A stretch of DNA of 64,000 nt from positions 434,001 through 498,000 of the forward strand of contig BPJU01000001.1 of NCBI GenBank assembly GCA_026004775.1. The letters are read 5' to 3'. Each line of letters begins with the position of its first letter. Position 1 is the stretch's first letter. Under the pieces are notes generated by a model. It was not told where the DNA came from. It saw nothing but the letters and a program-made list of their open reading frames with translations, and made no database searches. The stretch is from Pirellulaceae bacterium. GTDB lineage: Bacteria > Planctomycetota > Planctomycetia > Pirellulales > Pirellulaceae. The translations under genes were made by a program, and so were the position numbers. Shown here one piece after another: positions 35,430 to 45,034 of this stretch.

Positions 35430-38038
35430 TAGGCGGCTTTGGAGTGCCGGGCTTGCTGGGACACGGCAATCCAGTTTGCCACTTGCTGGAGGCTTGGCAG
35501 GTCGTGATTCGCCAGCAGCTTGCGGCCCTTGGCTGTACGCGCCGCCCGCTGCAATTGCAAATAAAGGGCGTGAGCTTCACACGATCGCAATTGTTCTGCG
35601 CTGCCGACGCCGGCCAACAGGAGAAGTTGGGCTTCGATGGGTTGCAGTCCCGGCAACGCCACCAGCAACCGCGCCAACTGTTGCCACCGCTCGACCGTGT
35701 CCGCACCAACTGTCTTGCGGTTGATAGCTGCGGCCAACCGGTCGGGGGATTGGTCGAGCAGTTGTGTTAGATCGATAATGCCCAATTGCGCGAGTTTCCT
35801 GATGAGGGACCGACTTAGCCCTGGAAGTCTTTCCAATGGCCACTGCCGGACATCCGCCGTCTGGACTGCGGCGTGATCGTCGGTTGTCTCGCCCGATGGC
35901 ACTACAACGCCGGGATCAAGGATTTCCACGTCACGGCCGGTCCCGTCGGTTCGGTGGCCACTGGTCGACAAGGCCTCCGACACATGCTCGCTACGCACGT
36001 CGGTCTTCGGACCGCTCTTGGAGTACGGTAAGGTATCGGCGTGATGGACAGAGACATGCGAACGACTTTCCAAGCCCGCGTGCCGCTGTGGGCGATTCGC
36101 TCGCATCTGTCTTAGCCATCGCGTCAGACGCTGGATGTCGTCACTCGTGCCACTGCGAATCAAGTCGCTCCCCTCAGGAGTAGCCAACAAGGACTCGACC
36201 AGCCGGTACAATTCTATGGGATGAAGCTGGGCGAGCTGTTCCGGGGTGGTGATGCCGCAGGCCACAAGCACCCGGGCATCGTACGGTTTCAGGCCCGGCA
36301 CCCGACAAAGTAGCCTCGCCTCAGCCTGATACCGCTCCATCTGTTCGACCGTTATGGCCGACTCGGAGCGGGCTACGACGCAAGATGGCTCCGCGCGAAG
36401 AAGAGCGCTCACTGTCAAAATGCCGCAATTCTTGATAAGCTCCAGCACCCTGGCCGGCACCCAATCCAGACGGTCGATTGTGGCAGTACTGGATAGCCAT
36501 GTTCCGGAAGCAGACCGTGTGCCCGTGGCCGAGGCGTTCGAGACGCGCTGTGCGCCGGCAAGCCAATTGCCGGGAGATCCGTCCTGTGGCGGCGCCCCGG
36601 CAATGTCATGAGGTTCCAGGGGCCGCTCCGACTCAGTCGTGCCGAGCCTTAATGCCGGGTCGGTGGGCACCGGACTGAAGTTCGTTTTCTGCCACGCCTG
36701 CTCGGCTCGAGCAGGTTCTGCCGCCACTACAGCAACGTCCGGGACATGGTCAGCAGGCGCGCCAAGTGCGTGAACCGCAATACCGAGTGAACGGCAAAGT
36801 GCAGCCAAGTGGGGCTGGCCGGTGAGCAACAGCACCTGTCCGTACTGGCGGGCATGCCGGCGCAGGGCTTCGATCACCGTGCGCAGTTGTGCCGTGGGTA
36901 AGTACCGGAGACTGTCGTTGATCAACAGCGGTAACGAACAACCTGCCTCGAATGCCGCTTCGATAGCCGATAGACAGAGCGACAAGTGCACCAGGACGCG
37001 CTCAGCCTTGTTCAGCACGTCGCAGCTAAGTCGTTTTTGGTTGGGTTGCTCGACCACAAGTTCTTTGCCCATCTGAACCGTGTGGAGAGCGAGCAACTGT
37101 CCGCCGCTCAATTCCGCCAGTAGTTGTGAAGCCCGCTGGAGAACGGGCGAGCGAACCGGCTGTTCCAACAGTTGCTGTACTCGGTCGAGCCACCGGGCGG
37201 CCTGCTGTTTTGCCACTTTTTCCAGGTGGCGGAGACGGTTTTCGACTTCGCGAAGGCGCGCGTATACAGCCCGAGTCTCGGCAGGGGCTTGTTCGACGTC
37301 AACGGTTGGGGCCGAAAGGACTCCCAGCTTTTCGGAGCAACTACGGGAGTATCGCTGCCAGCGCCGGAGGCGTTGTTTGAGTTGCTCACGGCGCTGTGCG
37401 TCCTGGCATTGAGCGGCGATTGCTTTTAGACGCCGAATGGCATACCGGCAGACATACCAGCGTTCCACCCACCGCCGTCGTTCTTCGACGGACAGATGTC
37501 GGGATCGGTGCGGGGGGGCCATACCCAATCGAGCTCTCAGTTCCGCCCGCTCTTCACGAAGTTGCCGGATCTCCGCACTGTTACTTTGCGCCGCTTGCGA
37601 CCATTCCAGTTCATGGATGAACTTTTCCCACGCGGAGCGCAGTTGGCCGGCAATGGCCGCACCGCAGACGTGGTAGGCCGTCTCCTGGAGGGCGAGCACA
37701 TCGCCCAGACGCGGCGAGCAGACTCGGGAAAACGATTCTGCAGAACACACCGTTTCCAGTCGGCGCACCGCTTCCGCAACGGAACAACCTCGCGGTATCT
37801 CCGAAAAAAGCCGCTCGCCCAGGGACGTGTCTACTTCCAGACGGTAGTTTCCCCAGTTGGTCTGCAAGCTGACCGCTGCTCGGCAGGGCTCCTCGACCCG
37901 CACTTGGAACACACCGCGTGCCGCCGCCGCGATCATACGGCGCTTATCGGGCGAGGGTAAGTACACGACGTTCAGCCCCTCGACCAAATCGGTCAGCCGC
38001 AGCCGAACCTCATCAACGCGAATCGACGAAAAATACAT
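35429..38038 (-). CDS. SMC/YhaN-like protein with degenerate ATPase motifs and two DUF4332 domains
   Basis: 869 residues, ATG 38038 behind AAGGGAG. The N-terminus (FSSIRVDEVRLRLTDLVEGL, then NVVYLPSPDKRRM) aligns with the start of YhaN/RecN-type ATPases, but Walker A (GPNEAGKTT) reads LPSPDKRRM, so the Gly, Lys and Thr are lost. A coiled coil spans about 150-320. The C-terminal ATPase half also looks altered: the signature LSxGTREQ reads LNKAERVL, and Walker B LVLDD reads LLINDS (about 370). A Ser/Pro-rich linker follows. Two helix-hairpin-helix DUF4332-type domains then occur at about 528-650 and 735-860 (VPGLKPYDARVLVACGITT; LPGLSRSLIRKLAQLGIIDL). It probably binds DNA or protein without hydrolysing ATP. 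Confidence 0.72.
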   Translation of the reverse strand: MYFSSIRVDEVRLRLTDLVEGLNVVYLPSPDKRRMIAAAARGVFQVRVEEPCRAAVSLQTNWGNYRLEVDTSLGERLFSEIPRGCSVAEAVRRLETVCSAESFSRVCSPRLGDVLALQETAYHVCGAAIAGQLRSAWEKFIHELEWSQAAQSNSAEIRQLREERAELRARLGMAPPHRSRHLSVEERRRWVERWYVCRYAIRRLKAIAAQCQDAQRREQLKQRLRRWQRYSRSCSEKLGVLSAPTVDVEQAPAETRAVYARLREVENRLRHLEKVAKQQAARWLDRVQQLLEQPVRSPVLQRASQLLAELSGGQLLALHTVQMGKELVVEQPNQKRLSCDVLNKAERVLVHLSLCLSAIEAAFEAGCSLPLLINDSLRYLPTAQLRTVIEALRRHARQYGQVLLLTGQPHLAALCRSLGIAVHALGAPADHVPDVAVVAAEPARAEQAWQKTNFSPVPTDPALRLGTTESERPLEPHDIAGAPPQDGSPGNWLAGAQRVSNASATGTRSASGTWLSSTATIDRLDWVPARVLELIKNCGILTVSALLRAEPSCVVARSESAITVEQMERYQAEARLLCRVPGLKPYDARVLVACGITTPEQLAQLHPIELYRLVESLLATPEGSDLIRSGTSDDIQRLTRWLRQMRANRPQRHAGLESRSHVSVHHADTLPYSKSGPKTDVRSEHVSEALSTSGHRTDGTGRDVEILDPGVVVPSGETTDDHAAVQTADVRQWPLERLPGLSRSLIRKLAQLGIIDLTQLLDQSPDRLAAAINRKTVGADTVERWQQLARLLVALPGLQPIEAQLLLLAGVGSAEQLRSCEAHALYLQLQRAARTAKGRKLLANHDLPSLQQVANWIAVSQQARHSKAA

Positions 38039-38314
38039 GGCACTCCCTTGCCCTTGACCGCTGTTATGTTGGGATTCCCAATAAGTGTGACAGCCAGAAC
38101 TTTAGCGTTTTCCTCTCTACCAAGCTAGGGCAAAACAGGCGCCACCAAGCACGACACGTTGAGACGTTACCGAGCACGCCATGCGCGGCAAAGCCCATCG
38201 CTTGTGGCGGACGCTTTCTGTCAGCGAACCGCGGCGAACCAGCGGCGTTCCGGTGGCATGATTCTGCGAGCTGGGGCTGGGGGAAACATCTCCCAAACTC
38301 CCAAACAAAATCGC

Positions 38315-38344
38315 CTTGGTGCTCTGGAGGCCGGGCGGTATATT
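38315..38344 (+). promoter_or_regulatory. Putative promoter of the heptosyltransferase operon
   Basis: TTGGTG (38315-38320) and TATATT (38339-38344) are separated by 18 bp, 66 bp before the GTG start of the glycosyltransferase. The surrounding divergent intergenic region (38039-38409) contains no gene and no other clear signal. Confidence 0.4.
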
Positions 38345-38409
38345 CCTGCTTTCTGGAGGCAAGCGGCTCGGGATTGTCAGAGCAGCGACGTCTTTTGGGG
38401 AGGCGTGCC

Positions 38410-39465
38410 GTGCAAAGGATAGGCGTATTGATGCCCAACTGGGTAGGCGATGCGGTGATGGCAACGCCCGCTCTATCGGCATTGCGCGGCTTCTATCGAT
38501 CGGCGCAAATCGTCGGAATTATGAAGCCGGTCATCGCCGAACTGCTGGCCGGTAGCGAGTTGTTTGACCATATCGTGCCATACGACCCGCGTAATCCCAA
38601 CGAGCGTTATCGTTTCTGGGCAGCCGTTTGGACGACGCGTGCGTGGAAACTCGATCAGTTTTTCTGTTTTACCAATTCGCTGCGAGCTTCGCTGTTTGCT
38701 GCTCTTTCCGGCGCCCGGCAACGTTGGGGTTGGTCGGGAGGGGTTCGGCGATTCTTGTTTTGCCGCGGTGCGGTGGCGGTAAAACGGGGTACGCCGCGAG
38801 AACCGGTTTCGGCGGTGGATTTTTATCTGTCGATAGTACGAACAGCGGGAATTGATGCCGAGCGACGGCCGGTATTCTTGGCCACACGCCCGAAGGATGA
38901 AGTTGCGGCGGATGAAGCGCTGCGGCGTCTGGGCCTGGATGACCGATCCCTGCTAGTGCTCAATCCTGGGGCGGCTTATGGGCCGGCCAAGATGTGGCCT
39001 GCCGAATACTTTGCCGCTTTGGCTCGGCGCTGGGTACACCAGTTTCCCAGCAATGTGCTGGTGCTGTGCGGCCCGAACGAACGCGACGTCGCCTTTCAGA
39101 TCGAGCGACTGGCGGGAGACGATCGCGTGCGGAGCCTCGCCAGTTTTGAACCTGACCTGGGGCGCAACAAGGCGTGCCTGAGGCGGGCGCGGCTGGTGAT
39201 CTCGACCGACAGCGGGCCGCGGCACATTGCGGCGGCATTCGGCGTGCCGACCGTCGTGTTATTTGGCCCTACCGACCCGCGTTGGAGTGAGAACTATCAT
39301 CCTTGGCAGCGCGTTGTTAGCTTGAAATTACCGTGCCAGTACTGTGCCCGGCGGACTTGTCCCTTGAAACACCATCGTTGCATGCGTAATCTTACAGTCG
39401 AACAGGTTTGGCCTACGGCTGTGGAACTGTGGCATGCCCGACAAACCTCAACGCGCGCGTCATGA
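38410..39465 (+). CDS. waaF: Glycosyltransferase family 9, heptosyltransferase II-like
   Basis: 351 residues from GTG 38410, with GGGAGG about 8 nt upstream. The start matches the family opening (QRIGVLMPNWVGDAVMATPA). Other GT9/ADP-heptose:LPS heptosyltransferase marks are LVLNPGAAYGPAKMWPAEYF (nucleotide-sugar phosphate contact), LVISTDSGPRHIAAAFGVPT, LFGPTDPRWSENYHP, and the Cys-rich CQYCARRTCPLKHHRCM typical of WaaF. It would transfer a heptose to the lipid A inner core at the cytoplasmic face. It overlaps the heptose phosphatase gene by 32 bp. Confidence 0.9.
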   Translation: MQRIGVLMPNWVGDAVMATPALSALRGFYRSAQIVGIMKPVIAELLAGSELFDHIVPYDPRNPNERYRFWAAVWTTRAWKLDQFFCFTNSLRASLFAALSGARQRWGWSGGVRRFLFCRGAVAVKRGTPREPVSAVDFYLSIVRTAGIDAERRPVFLATRPKDEVAADEALRRLGLDDRSLLVLNPGAAYGPAKMWPAEYFAALARRWVHQFPSNVLVLCGPNERDVAFQIERLAGDDRVRSLASFEPDLGRNKACLRRARLVISTDSGPRHIAAAFGVPTVVLFGPTDPRWSENYHPWQRVVSLKLPCQYCARRTCPLKHHRCMRNLTVEQVWPTAVELWHARQTSTRAS

Positions 39466-40042
39466 CAGGCGCAAAAGCGGCCGGTGGTCTCGTCCGGCCA
39501 GCCGCCTGGCACTGCTGGACCGTGACGGCACAATCAACGTGGATCGGGGATTCGTCCATCGTTGGGAGGACTTCGAGTTCTGCGCGGGGGCGGTTGAGGC
39601 GCTGCGCCGCTTGGCCAAAGCGGGATTTCTCCTGGTTGTGGTTTCAAATCAAGGCGGAATTGCAAGAAACTATTACACTCATCAAGATGTCGTAGTACTT
39701 CACAGGAAATTGATGAATTACCTAAAAGCTTACGACGTACAATTGGCTGGTTGTCTTTATTGTCCCCATGCGCCGGAGGACAGGTGTCGTTGCCGCAAAC
39801 CCGGGACATTCCTGGTCGAGCAGTTTGTAAAGACGCAGAACCTGCGTGTCGACTGGCCGGGATGTTGGACTATCGGTGATAAACCGTCTGACGTGATGTT
39901 GGGAAAGCGTCTGGGAACATGTACCGCACTATTGCGGAGCGTTTATTGGTCGCCGGAGGCATTGGAGGTGGAACCGGATTTGGTGGGTGACTCGTTGCTG
40001 GAGGTTACCGAAAGGATCCTGGCACAGGGCGGGAAAGAGTGA
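39434..40042 (+). CDS. gmhB: D-glycero-beta-D-manno-heptose 1,7-bisphosphate 7-phosphatase
   Basis: 202 residues, starting inside the end of waaF. HAD-family motif I LALLDRDGTINVD provides the nucleophile Asp. Motif II is VVVSNQGGIARNYY. The zinc-binding loop characteristic of GmhB/HisB-N follows (CLYCPHAPEDRCRCRKPG), and then IGDKPSDVMLGKRLG supplies the metal-binding Asp. It removes the 7-phosphate in ADP-heptose synthesis, the donor for the upstream transferase. An about 18-residue basic N-terminal tail is not typical; a later start is possible. Confidence 0.9.
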   Translation: MPDKPQRARHDRRKSGRWSRPASRLALLDRDGTINVDRGFVHRWEDFEFCAGAVEALRRLAKAGFLLVVVSNQGGIARNYYTHQDVVVLHRKLMNYLKAYDVQLAGCLYCPHAPEDRCRCRKPGTFLVEQFVKTQNLRVDWPGCWTIGDKPSDVMLGKRLGTCTALLRSVYWSPEALEVEPDLVGDSLLEVTERILAQGGKE

Positions 40043-40074
40043 CTGCTGGAAAACAAGGAACCCCGAAGACACTG

Positions 40075-40119
40075 GTCGAGGCTACGGCCTAGCGCCTGCT
40101 GCGCAGCCTCGACTTCTTT
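40075..40119. terminator. Terminator-like hairpin between gmhB and the haem-binding gene
   Basis: The perfect 9-bp arms GTCGAGGCT (40075-40083) and AGCCTCGAC (40105-40113) flank a GC-rich 21-nt loop that can fold further, followed by TTCTTT. It lies 33 bp after the gmhB stop and 60 bp from the stop of the convergent gene. Confidence 0.5.
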
Positions 40120-40178
40120 GTGCTGGAAGATTTTCTCGCCACGGGCGAGTACTCCCATGCCGCGCCGGCTGTGCCACC

Positions 40179-43100
40179 TTATTTCACGGCACGTACCGTG
40201 CCTTGCACGACTTTTGCGGGCGGCGAGTAGCCGAGGAACGCGAACAGGTCGGCGATCTCTTCCAGAGTAAGTCCATCCAGCAGACCTGACGGCATTGCCG
40301 AAACCCGGCTCGGCTTCACTTGTTCCACCTCACTGCGGTCGACCTCTACTTTTTCTCCACTCGTTTGCAGAATAGTAACTCGATTGTTGTTGGAACTTAC
40401 AATTCCTGTGTACGTTTTGCCGCTGGTGGTTACGACAACTTTCGCCGCATACTGGTCGGATATCACGTACGACGGAAAAAGAATGGATTGTAGTGTCTCC
40501 TTACGCGTGAAGCGCTTGCTGATGCTTGTCAAATCGGGGCCCATCGCGTCGCCTCGGTCTCCAAACCGATGGCATTTAGCGCATTGGGCCTTGGTGAAAA
40601 CTTCGGCACCGCGGGCGGCGGAGGCCTGCGCCGCTTTTTCACTTGTCAAGAACTGCAATACCTCCTCCAATTGCCACCGCGCCCCTTCGCTGGCCGGCAG
40701 CACCGGTTCGGGTTGATCGGGATAGGTTTCGGCGAACCATTTTTGCCACGATTTCAATTGGTCCGACGGGGTGGCCGAGGGATCCGCAGGCTGTTCACCG
40801 GTCCAATATTCCAGCAGGGCCAAGGCATCGTGAGCTGTATCCCCAAGCCGCAACCCGGCCAGGATAAGGTGTCGTACGTATTCCGGCTCGGCAGGTGCTT
40901 TGGGCACGTCGATCAATTTGCGCAGCACTTCGGCCAAGGTGTCGCCTTCCAGCAAGGGTATGCTGCGCACCAGGTAATTCCAATTCGGTCCATCCGGGTG
41001 TTGGGCCAAAGCCAGCGCGAGCACGGCACGTCGTTCGGGATCCGACTCCCACAGGTCACGCAGGTATTGTTGGGACGTTTCATCCGGGGACTGAGCGAGT
41101 ACGGCGACGATTCCGACGCGTAGGGGCTTGAATTGTTCGGCCGACACGTGCAGCAGTCTCCGGTCCAGAGCGATCAGCTTGTCGCGCAGAGCCGGGTCCA
41201 GCGGTTTGGGCAGCCGGTAAAGAGCGCCTACTGCCGCACTGGGCCAACTCTCACCTCGTTCGATCAGTTCCAGGCACTCCTGGTCGGAAAATCCCTTGGC
41301 GAAATCGCGCTCCACGTAGCGTACGTAGTACGGGTAGCTTCCGCCGCCGGGCTGCAACTGCACTTCTTCCAGGAAGTCCAGTAGGTGTAATTTCTGGTCG
41401 AACCGCCAACCGCTTTTCAAAAAACGCAGGTGGAAAGCCAAATGCAGTCGCTCCTCCAAAGGCAACTCGGCGTCCAGGTAGTCCATGAACCGGTCCATCG
41501 GTTCGGTTACCTGGAGGTAGGCGATCAACCGGATCAGTTCTCGGTTCATCTGGAAGTTGGCAGCCGGGAATTCATGGCCGATCTTGGCGGCGAATGCCGA
41601 TAGCTCGTCGGGTTGAAGTTGCCCGCGGAGGATGGCCACTTGGGCCAGCCGCAGCATGTCGATGAAATCCTGGTCTGCCACAAAACCTTCCATGAATTCG
41701 CCGATCCGCTCGATCACCGTTCGAGCGGTGTCGGCGGACGGATGGGCAATGAGCAGGGCGAGGCTTCCCTGGATGAATTCCCGATGGTTATCGGCTGCCA
41801 GCACCTGGTCTTGCCATTGTTCTACAGGTTGCCGTTCGAGCAACCGGCGTGCTGCCCACGCCTCGAACCGGTCTTCGGACAACAGCAGCTTGCGGAGCCG
41901 ATCGTACGGAACGTCCTGCTCGGCTCGCAGCAGCGCCTCACACGCTTTGCGCCGCACGCGAGGTTCCGGATCTTCCAGCAGTGCCAGCAACGCTCGATGC
42001 GTGTCGTCGTTGGCGTGCAGGCCCATCAATTCGGCTGCTTTGGCGCGGACTTCCGGTTGAGGATCCTCAGCCAGACTTACGAGAAAATCACGACTGGGTG
42101 GCGGACCGAAAAGTTGCATGATATCCAGCGCTCGCGTGCGATATTGCGGAGGATTGGCACGACTGCGGGCGACACCTACGATGTGGCGGGACCAGACGGA
42201 GCCCAATTCGTCTTTGGTGGTGGCGATGGCTTGACGGGCCCAGGCACTGGAGAATTGGGGCTGGCGGATAGCGCGGCTGATACCTTGCCCCAGGTCTTGC
42301 AGGGCAGCAGGCACGGTACCGCGCCAGCGCACACGATAGATGCCGCCGCGCGTTCCGCGTCCACCCAAACTGAAATACAAACTGCCGTCCGGACCCACGT
42401 CCAGCGCTGTCACATTCAGCGGAGATCCGGTGAGAAAAGTTTCGCTGGTGGCCGTGTAGCCGGCACCACGCGGTTCGAGTTTTACGTTCAGAATCCGCCC
42501 TTCGCTCCAATCCGCCAGGAACAACGTCCCGTGATAGCGGCTCGGATAGGCAAAGTGGTCGTACACCACGGCCCCGGTCGGAGAGCCTCGGCCCGTATCG
42601 AGGATTCCCGGCAGGCTGTCGACGAAATAGGCGGGCCATTTGGCCCATCCGCTTCGCCAACCGTATTCGCCTCCCGGCACGACGTGAAACAATTGGGTCG
42701 GCCGGTACCAGGGAGTGCCAATATCGAATTCCATGTCGGAATCGTGTACGAACAATTCACCGTTCGGATGGAACACCAGGTGATAGGCATTGCGAAGGCC
42801 GCCGGCAAACAGCTCGACGCGCCGTCCTTCCAGATCGGTTCGCAGCACCACCCCGCCCGGCGCCTTGATACCTTGGGCATGGCCGCTGGGGTCTTCGTAA
42901 CGCGGCACCAAATCCCCTTCGTAGTAGTCGCGGTAAGGACTGCTCGCGGCAGGTTCTTGGTCACAACGCGCATGGTTACCCAGTATTACATAGAGATAAC
43001 CGTCCGGCCCCAGTACCACGCCATGAGCACCGTGTTCGGAAACTTCGGACGGTAGCCGTACGATTGTTCTCACGTGCTCCATTCGGCCATCTCGATCCCG

Positions 43101-44018
43101 GTCCGACAACCGATAGAGGGCCGGACCGTCCGGGCCATCGCCGGTGACGAACAGTTCGCCGTTCAGAGCCAACACTCCCTGGCAATTCTTGACCTTCTCC
43201 GCATAGGGGATGGGCTCTTGCCATTCGACTTCGCCCTGGCGGCGAGCCAGCAGAAGGCTACCGTTTTCGCGGGATACGACCAAATGGCCGAACTCATTGA
43301 AAGTGAACGTCAATACCGAGCCGGTCTTGTCAGCCGGCAGCACCTCGATCACCTCGAACTCTTCAGAAACTTCAAACTGCGGCACGTCGCTCTCGGCGAT
43401 CGGTTCAAGCTTTTCTGTGCGGTCCGGTGTCGGCGTGGGCGTGGGGCGTTGGTCACCGGTCCATCGGTCCATGGTTTGCGCCACATCCCACCGCCGGTCG
43501 TTATAGATAGGCGTCTGCCACAGGGGTAGCGGATGCAGATTGGTGCGCCACGAACGATCCGTCACGTAGGATCGCCAGGGGCCGGCCAGATCTTTGATCA
43601 GAATGCGGGCCGCCAGCCCCGCCGTGTTTCCTCGGAGATTCGTCACTTTGACGGCGATCAGATTCACCCCGGATGAGGAGAGAAAGGGGGTAATGTCGTA
43701 TTGGTCGGGGCGGGGGCCAGAGCCGCGCCCAACGAAGCGTCCGTTGACGAACAGTTCATAACTGTCGTCGGCTGCAATTGTGATTTTGCCGCTTTCCGGC
43801 TCTGGACCTTCCAACTGTTTGCGGAAGTGGCAACTGGCGCCGGCGGGGACGTTGCCCGGAGTGTGTTCAGAAGACCATATCCAGTAGGCTTCCTGGGCGG
43901 GTGTGGCGGCGGCCGCCAGAGCCACGACCGCGGCAAGTGCCAGAGCTGCGAATTGTGAGGGCGTAGCCAGGCGCTTGGGAAGCCCAGGGCTGATCCCGTT
44001 CCGGTTCTTGTGGGACAT
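40179..44018 (-). CDS. PVC-type haem-binding CxxCH protein (membrane-bound dehydrogenase type)
   Basis: 1279 residues. ATG 44018 has GAGGA upstream and begins right at a signal region (SQFAALALAAVVALAAAATP). Residues of about 45-165 form a jelly-roll sugar-binding-like domain (AADDSYELFVNGRFVGRGSG). A propeller of the planctomycete dehydrogenase type follows (FTFNEFGHLVVSRENGSLLL; VVLGPDGYLYVILGNHARCD; NAYHLVFHPNGELFVHDSDM). HEAT repeats lie at about 600-760. A C-terminal cytochrome c domain has CAKCH (about residue 1165), a probable distal Met in DAMGPDLTSI, and the family tail SGKTYTGIV. Such proteins are exported and are thought to oxidise sugars or related polymers; the substrate here is unknown. 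Confidence 0.93.
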   Translation of the reverse strand: MSHKNRNGISPGLPKRLATPSQFAALALAAVVALAAAATPAQEAYWIWSSEHTPGNVPAGASCHFRKQLEGPEPESGKITIAADDSYELFVNGRFVGRGSGPRPDQYDITPFLSSSGVNLIAVKVTNLRGNTAGLAARILIKDLAGPWRSYVTDRSWRTNLHPLPLWQTPIYNDRRWDVAQTMDRWTGDQRPTPTPTPDRTEKLEPIAESDVPQFEVSEEFEVIEVLPADKTGSVLTFTFNEFGHLVVSRENGSLLLARRQGEVEWQEPIPYAEKVKNCQGVLALNGELFVTGDGPDGPALYRLSDRDRDGRMEHVRTIVRLPSEVSEHGAHGVVLGPDGYLYVILGNHARCDQEPAASSPYRDYYEGDLVPRYEDPSGHAQGIKAPGGVVLRTDLEGRRVELFAGGLRNAYHLVFHPNGELFVHDSDMEFDIGTPWYRPTQLFHVVPGGEYGWRSGWAKWPAYFVDSLPGILDTGRGSPTGAVVYDHFAYPSRYHGTLFLADWSEGRILNVKLEPRGAGYTATSETFLTGSPLNVTALDVGPDGSLYFSLGGRGTRGGIYRVRWRGTVPAALQDLGQGISRAIRQPQFSSAWARQAIATTKDELGSVWSRHIVGVARSRANPPQYRTRALDIMQLFGPPPSRDFLVSLAEDPQPEVRAKAAELMGLHANDDTHRALLALLEDPEPRVRRKACEALLRAEQDVPYDRLRKLLLSEDRFEAWAARRLLERQPVEQWQDQVLAADNHREFIQGSLALLIAHPSADTARTVIERIGEFMEGFVADQDFIDMLRLAQVAILRGQLQPDELSAFAAKIGHEFPAANFQMNRELIRLIAYLQVTEPMDRFMDYLDAELPLEERLHLAFHLRFLKSGWRFDQKLHLLDFLEEVQLQPGGGSYPYYVRYVERDFAKGFSDQECLELIERGESWPSAAVGALYRLPKPLDPALRDKLIALDRRLLHVSAEQFKPLRVGIVAVLAQSPDETSQQYLRDLWESDPERRAVLALALAQHPDGPNWNYLVRSIPLLEGDTLAEVLRKLIDVPKAPAEPEYVRHLILAGLRLGDTAHDALALLEYWTGEQPADPSATPSDQLKSWQKWFAETYPDQPEPVLPASEGARWQLEEVLQFLTSEKAAQASAARGAEVFTKAQCAKCHRFGDRGDAMGPDLTSISKRFTRKETLQSILFPSYVISDQYAAKVVVTTSGKTYTGIVSSNNNRVTILQTSGEKVEVDRSEVEQVKPSRVSAMPSGLLDGLTLEEIADLFAFLGYSPPAKVVQGTVRAVK

Positions 44019-44361
44019 CCTTGTTTCCTCATCCAGAGCACGGAGCGATTTTGGTGCGCAGGCCGAAGTGCGGCCGTCGCGCGGCAACCCATTGTGGCCG
44101 GGCAAGGGTAGCGAGTATACCGACGTTGATCAAGACGGATTTACTCAATTTCACGCTTGGGGGCCAAAAATGCGACCAATTGGCTGAACCGCCGCTGCCG
44201 GTCAGGGGCGATGGTCGGCCCGTGTCGCAACCGGTGTAGTGTCTGTGGCAGTCCGCTCCACTCGCCTCATCGCCGGCCATGCGGTACGTTTATAGAGGGC
44301 GACTTGGGGGGCCGGCCGTACGGGATGCGCGCAGGCAACCTGCGCTGGCTGGGCGGACGCT

Positions 44362-44967
44362 ATGCGGCTTACAGTCTACTTGTTGACAGGGCTGGCCAAG
44401 TTTTTGAGTGGGCCGAGTGTGCGGTGGGTCGATTGTCAGCCGGACACTTGCCAGCGGGTCTACTTCGCCAACCATACCAGCCACCTGGATTCGCTGGTGT
44501 TATGGTCTAGTTTGCCGCGGGAAGTGCGGGCGGTGACCCGCTTCATCGCCGCTCGAGACTATTGGGAAAAAACCGCTTTGCGGCGTTACCTGGCCAAGAC
44601 GTTCAACGCCTTGCTTATCGACCGGCGCAACATCAAGGTGCACCAGAGCCCCGTGGAGTTGATTCTGAGGGAAATCGGCGATACCTACTCGGTGATTCTG
44701 TTTCCCGAGGGCGGCCGCAGTACGGGCGAGGAGATTGGCGAGTTCAAAAGTGGCTTGTATTATCTGGCTAAGAAGCGGCCCGATTTGGAATTGGTGCCCG
44801 TGTACCTGGATAACCTGAACCGCATTCTCCCTCGAGGCGAATTCCTGCCGGTGCCACTTTTGAGCTGCATTACGATCGGCCCACCCATGTATTTAGAGGC
44901 CGGCGAACCGAAATCCGAGTTTCTCAAGCGTGCCCGGGAGGCGGTGATTCGCCTAAAGTATGTATAA
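44362..44967 (+). CDS. Lysophospholipid (1-acylglycerol-3-phosphate) acyltransferase-like
   Basis: 201 residues, ATG 44362. PlsC-family motifs are the catalytic ANHTSHLDSL (HxxxxD) and LFPEGGRSTGEE (motif III). FNALLIDRRN gives the intermediate motif. A hydrophobic N-terminus could associate with the membrane. It would acylate lysophosphatidate to phosphatidate, the substrate of CdsA encoded 68 bp downstream, so the pair forms a sensible phospholipid operon. Short for the family, but all core motifs are present. Confidence 0.88.
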   Translation: MRLTVYLLTGLAKFLSGPSVRWVDCQPDTCQRVYFANHTSHLDSLVLWSSLPREVRAVTRFIAARDYWEKTALRRYLAKTFNALLIDRRNIKVHQSPVELILREIGDTYSVILFPEGGRSTGEEIGEFKSGLYYLAKKRPDLELVPVYLDNLNRILPRGEFLPVPLLSCITIGPPMYLEAGEPKSEFLKRAREAVIRLKYV

Positions 44968-45034
44968 GGCGGGGCGGGGCACGTGCCCGCTGGGCCACAA
45001 TGACTCCAGGCTCTAACCGGGAAGGAAAGCGCGA

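Noticed and set aside
41613-43055. A 480-codon open frame on the + strand
   Set aside because: It is fully antisense to the haem-binding CxxCH gene, which has clear domain motifs; it is rich in Gln/His/Arg and has no family pattern.
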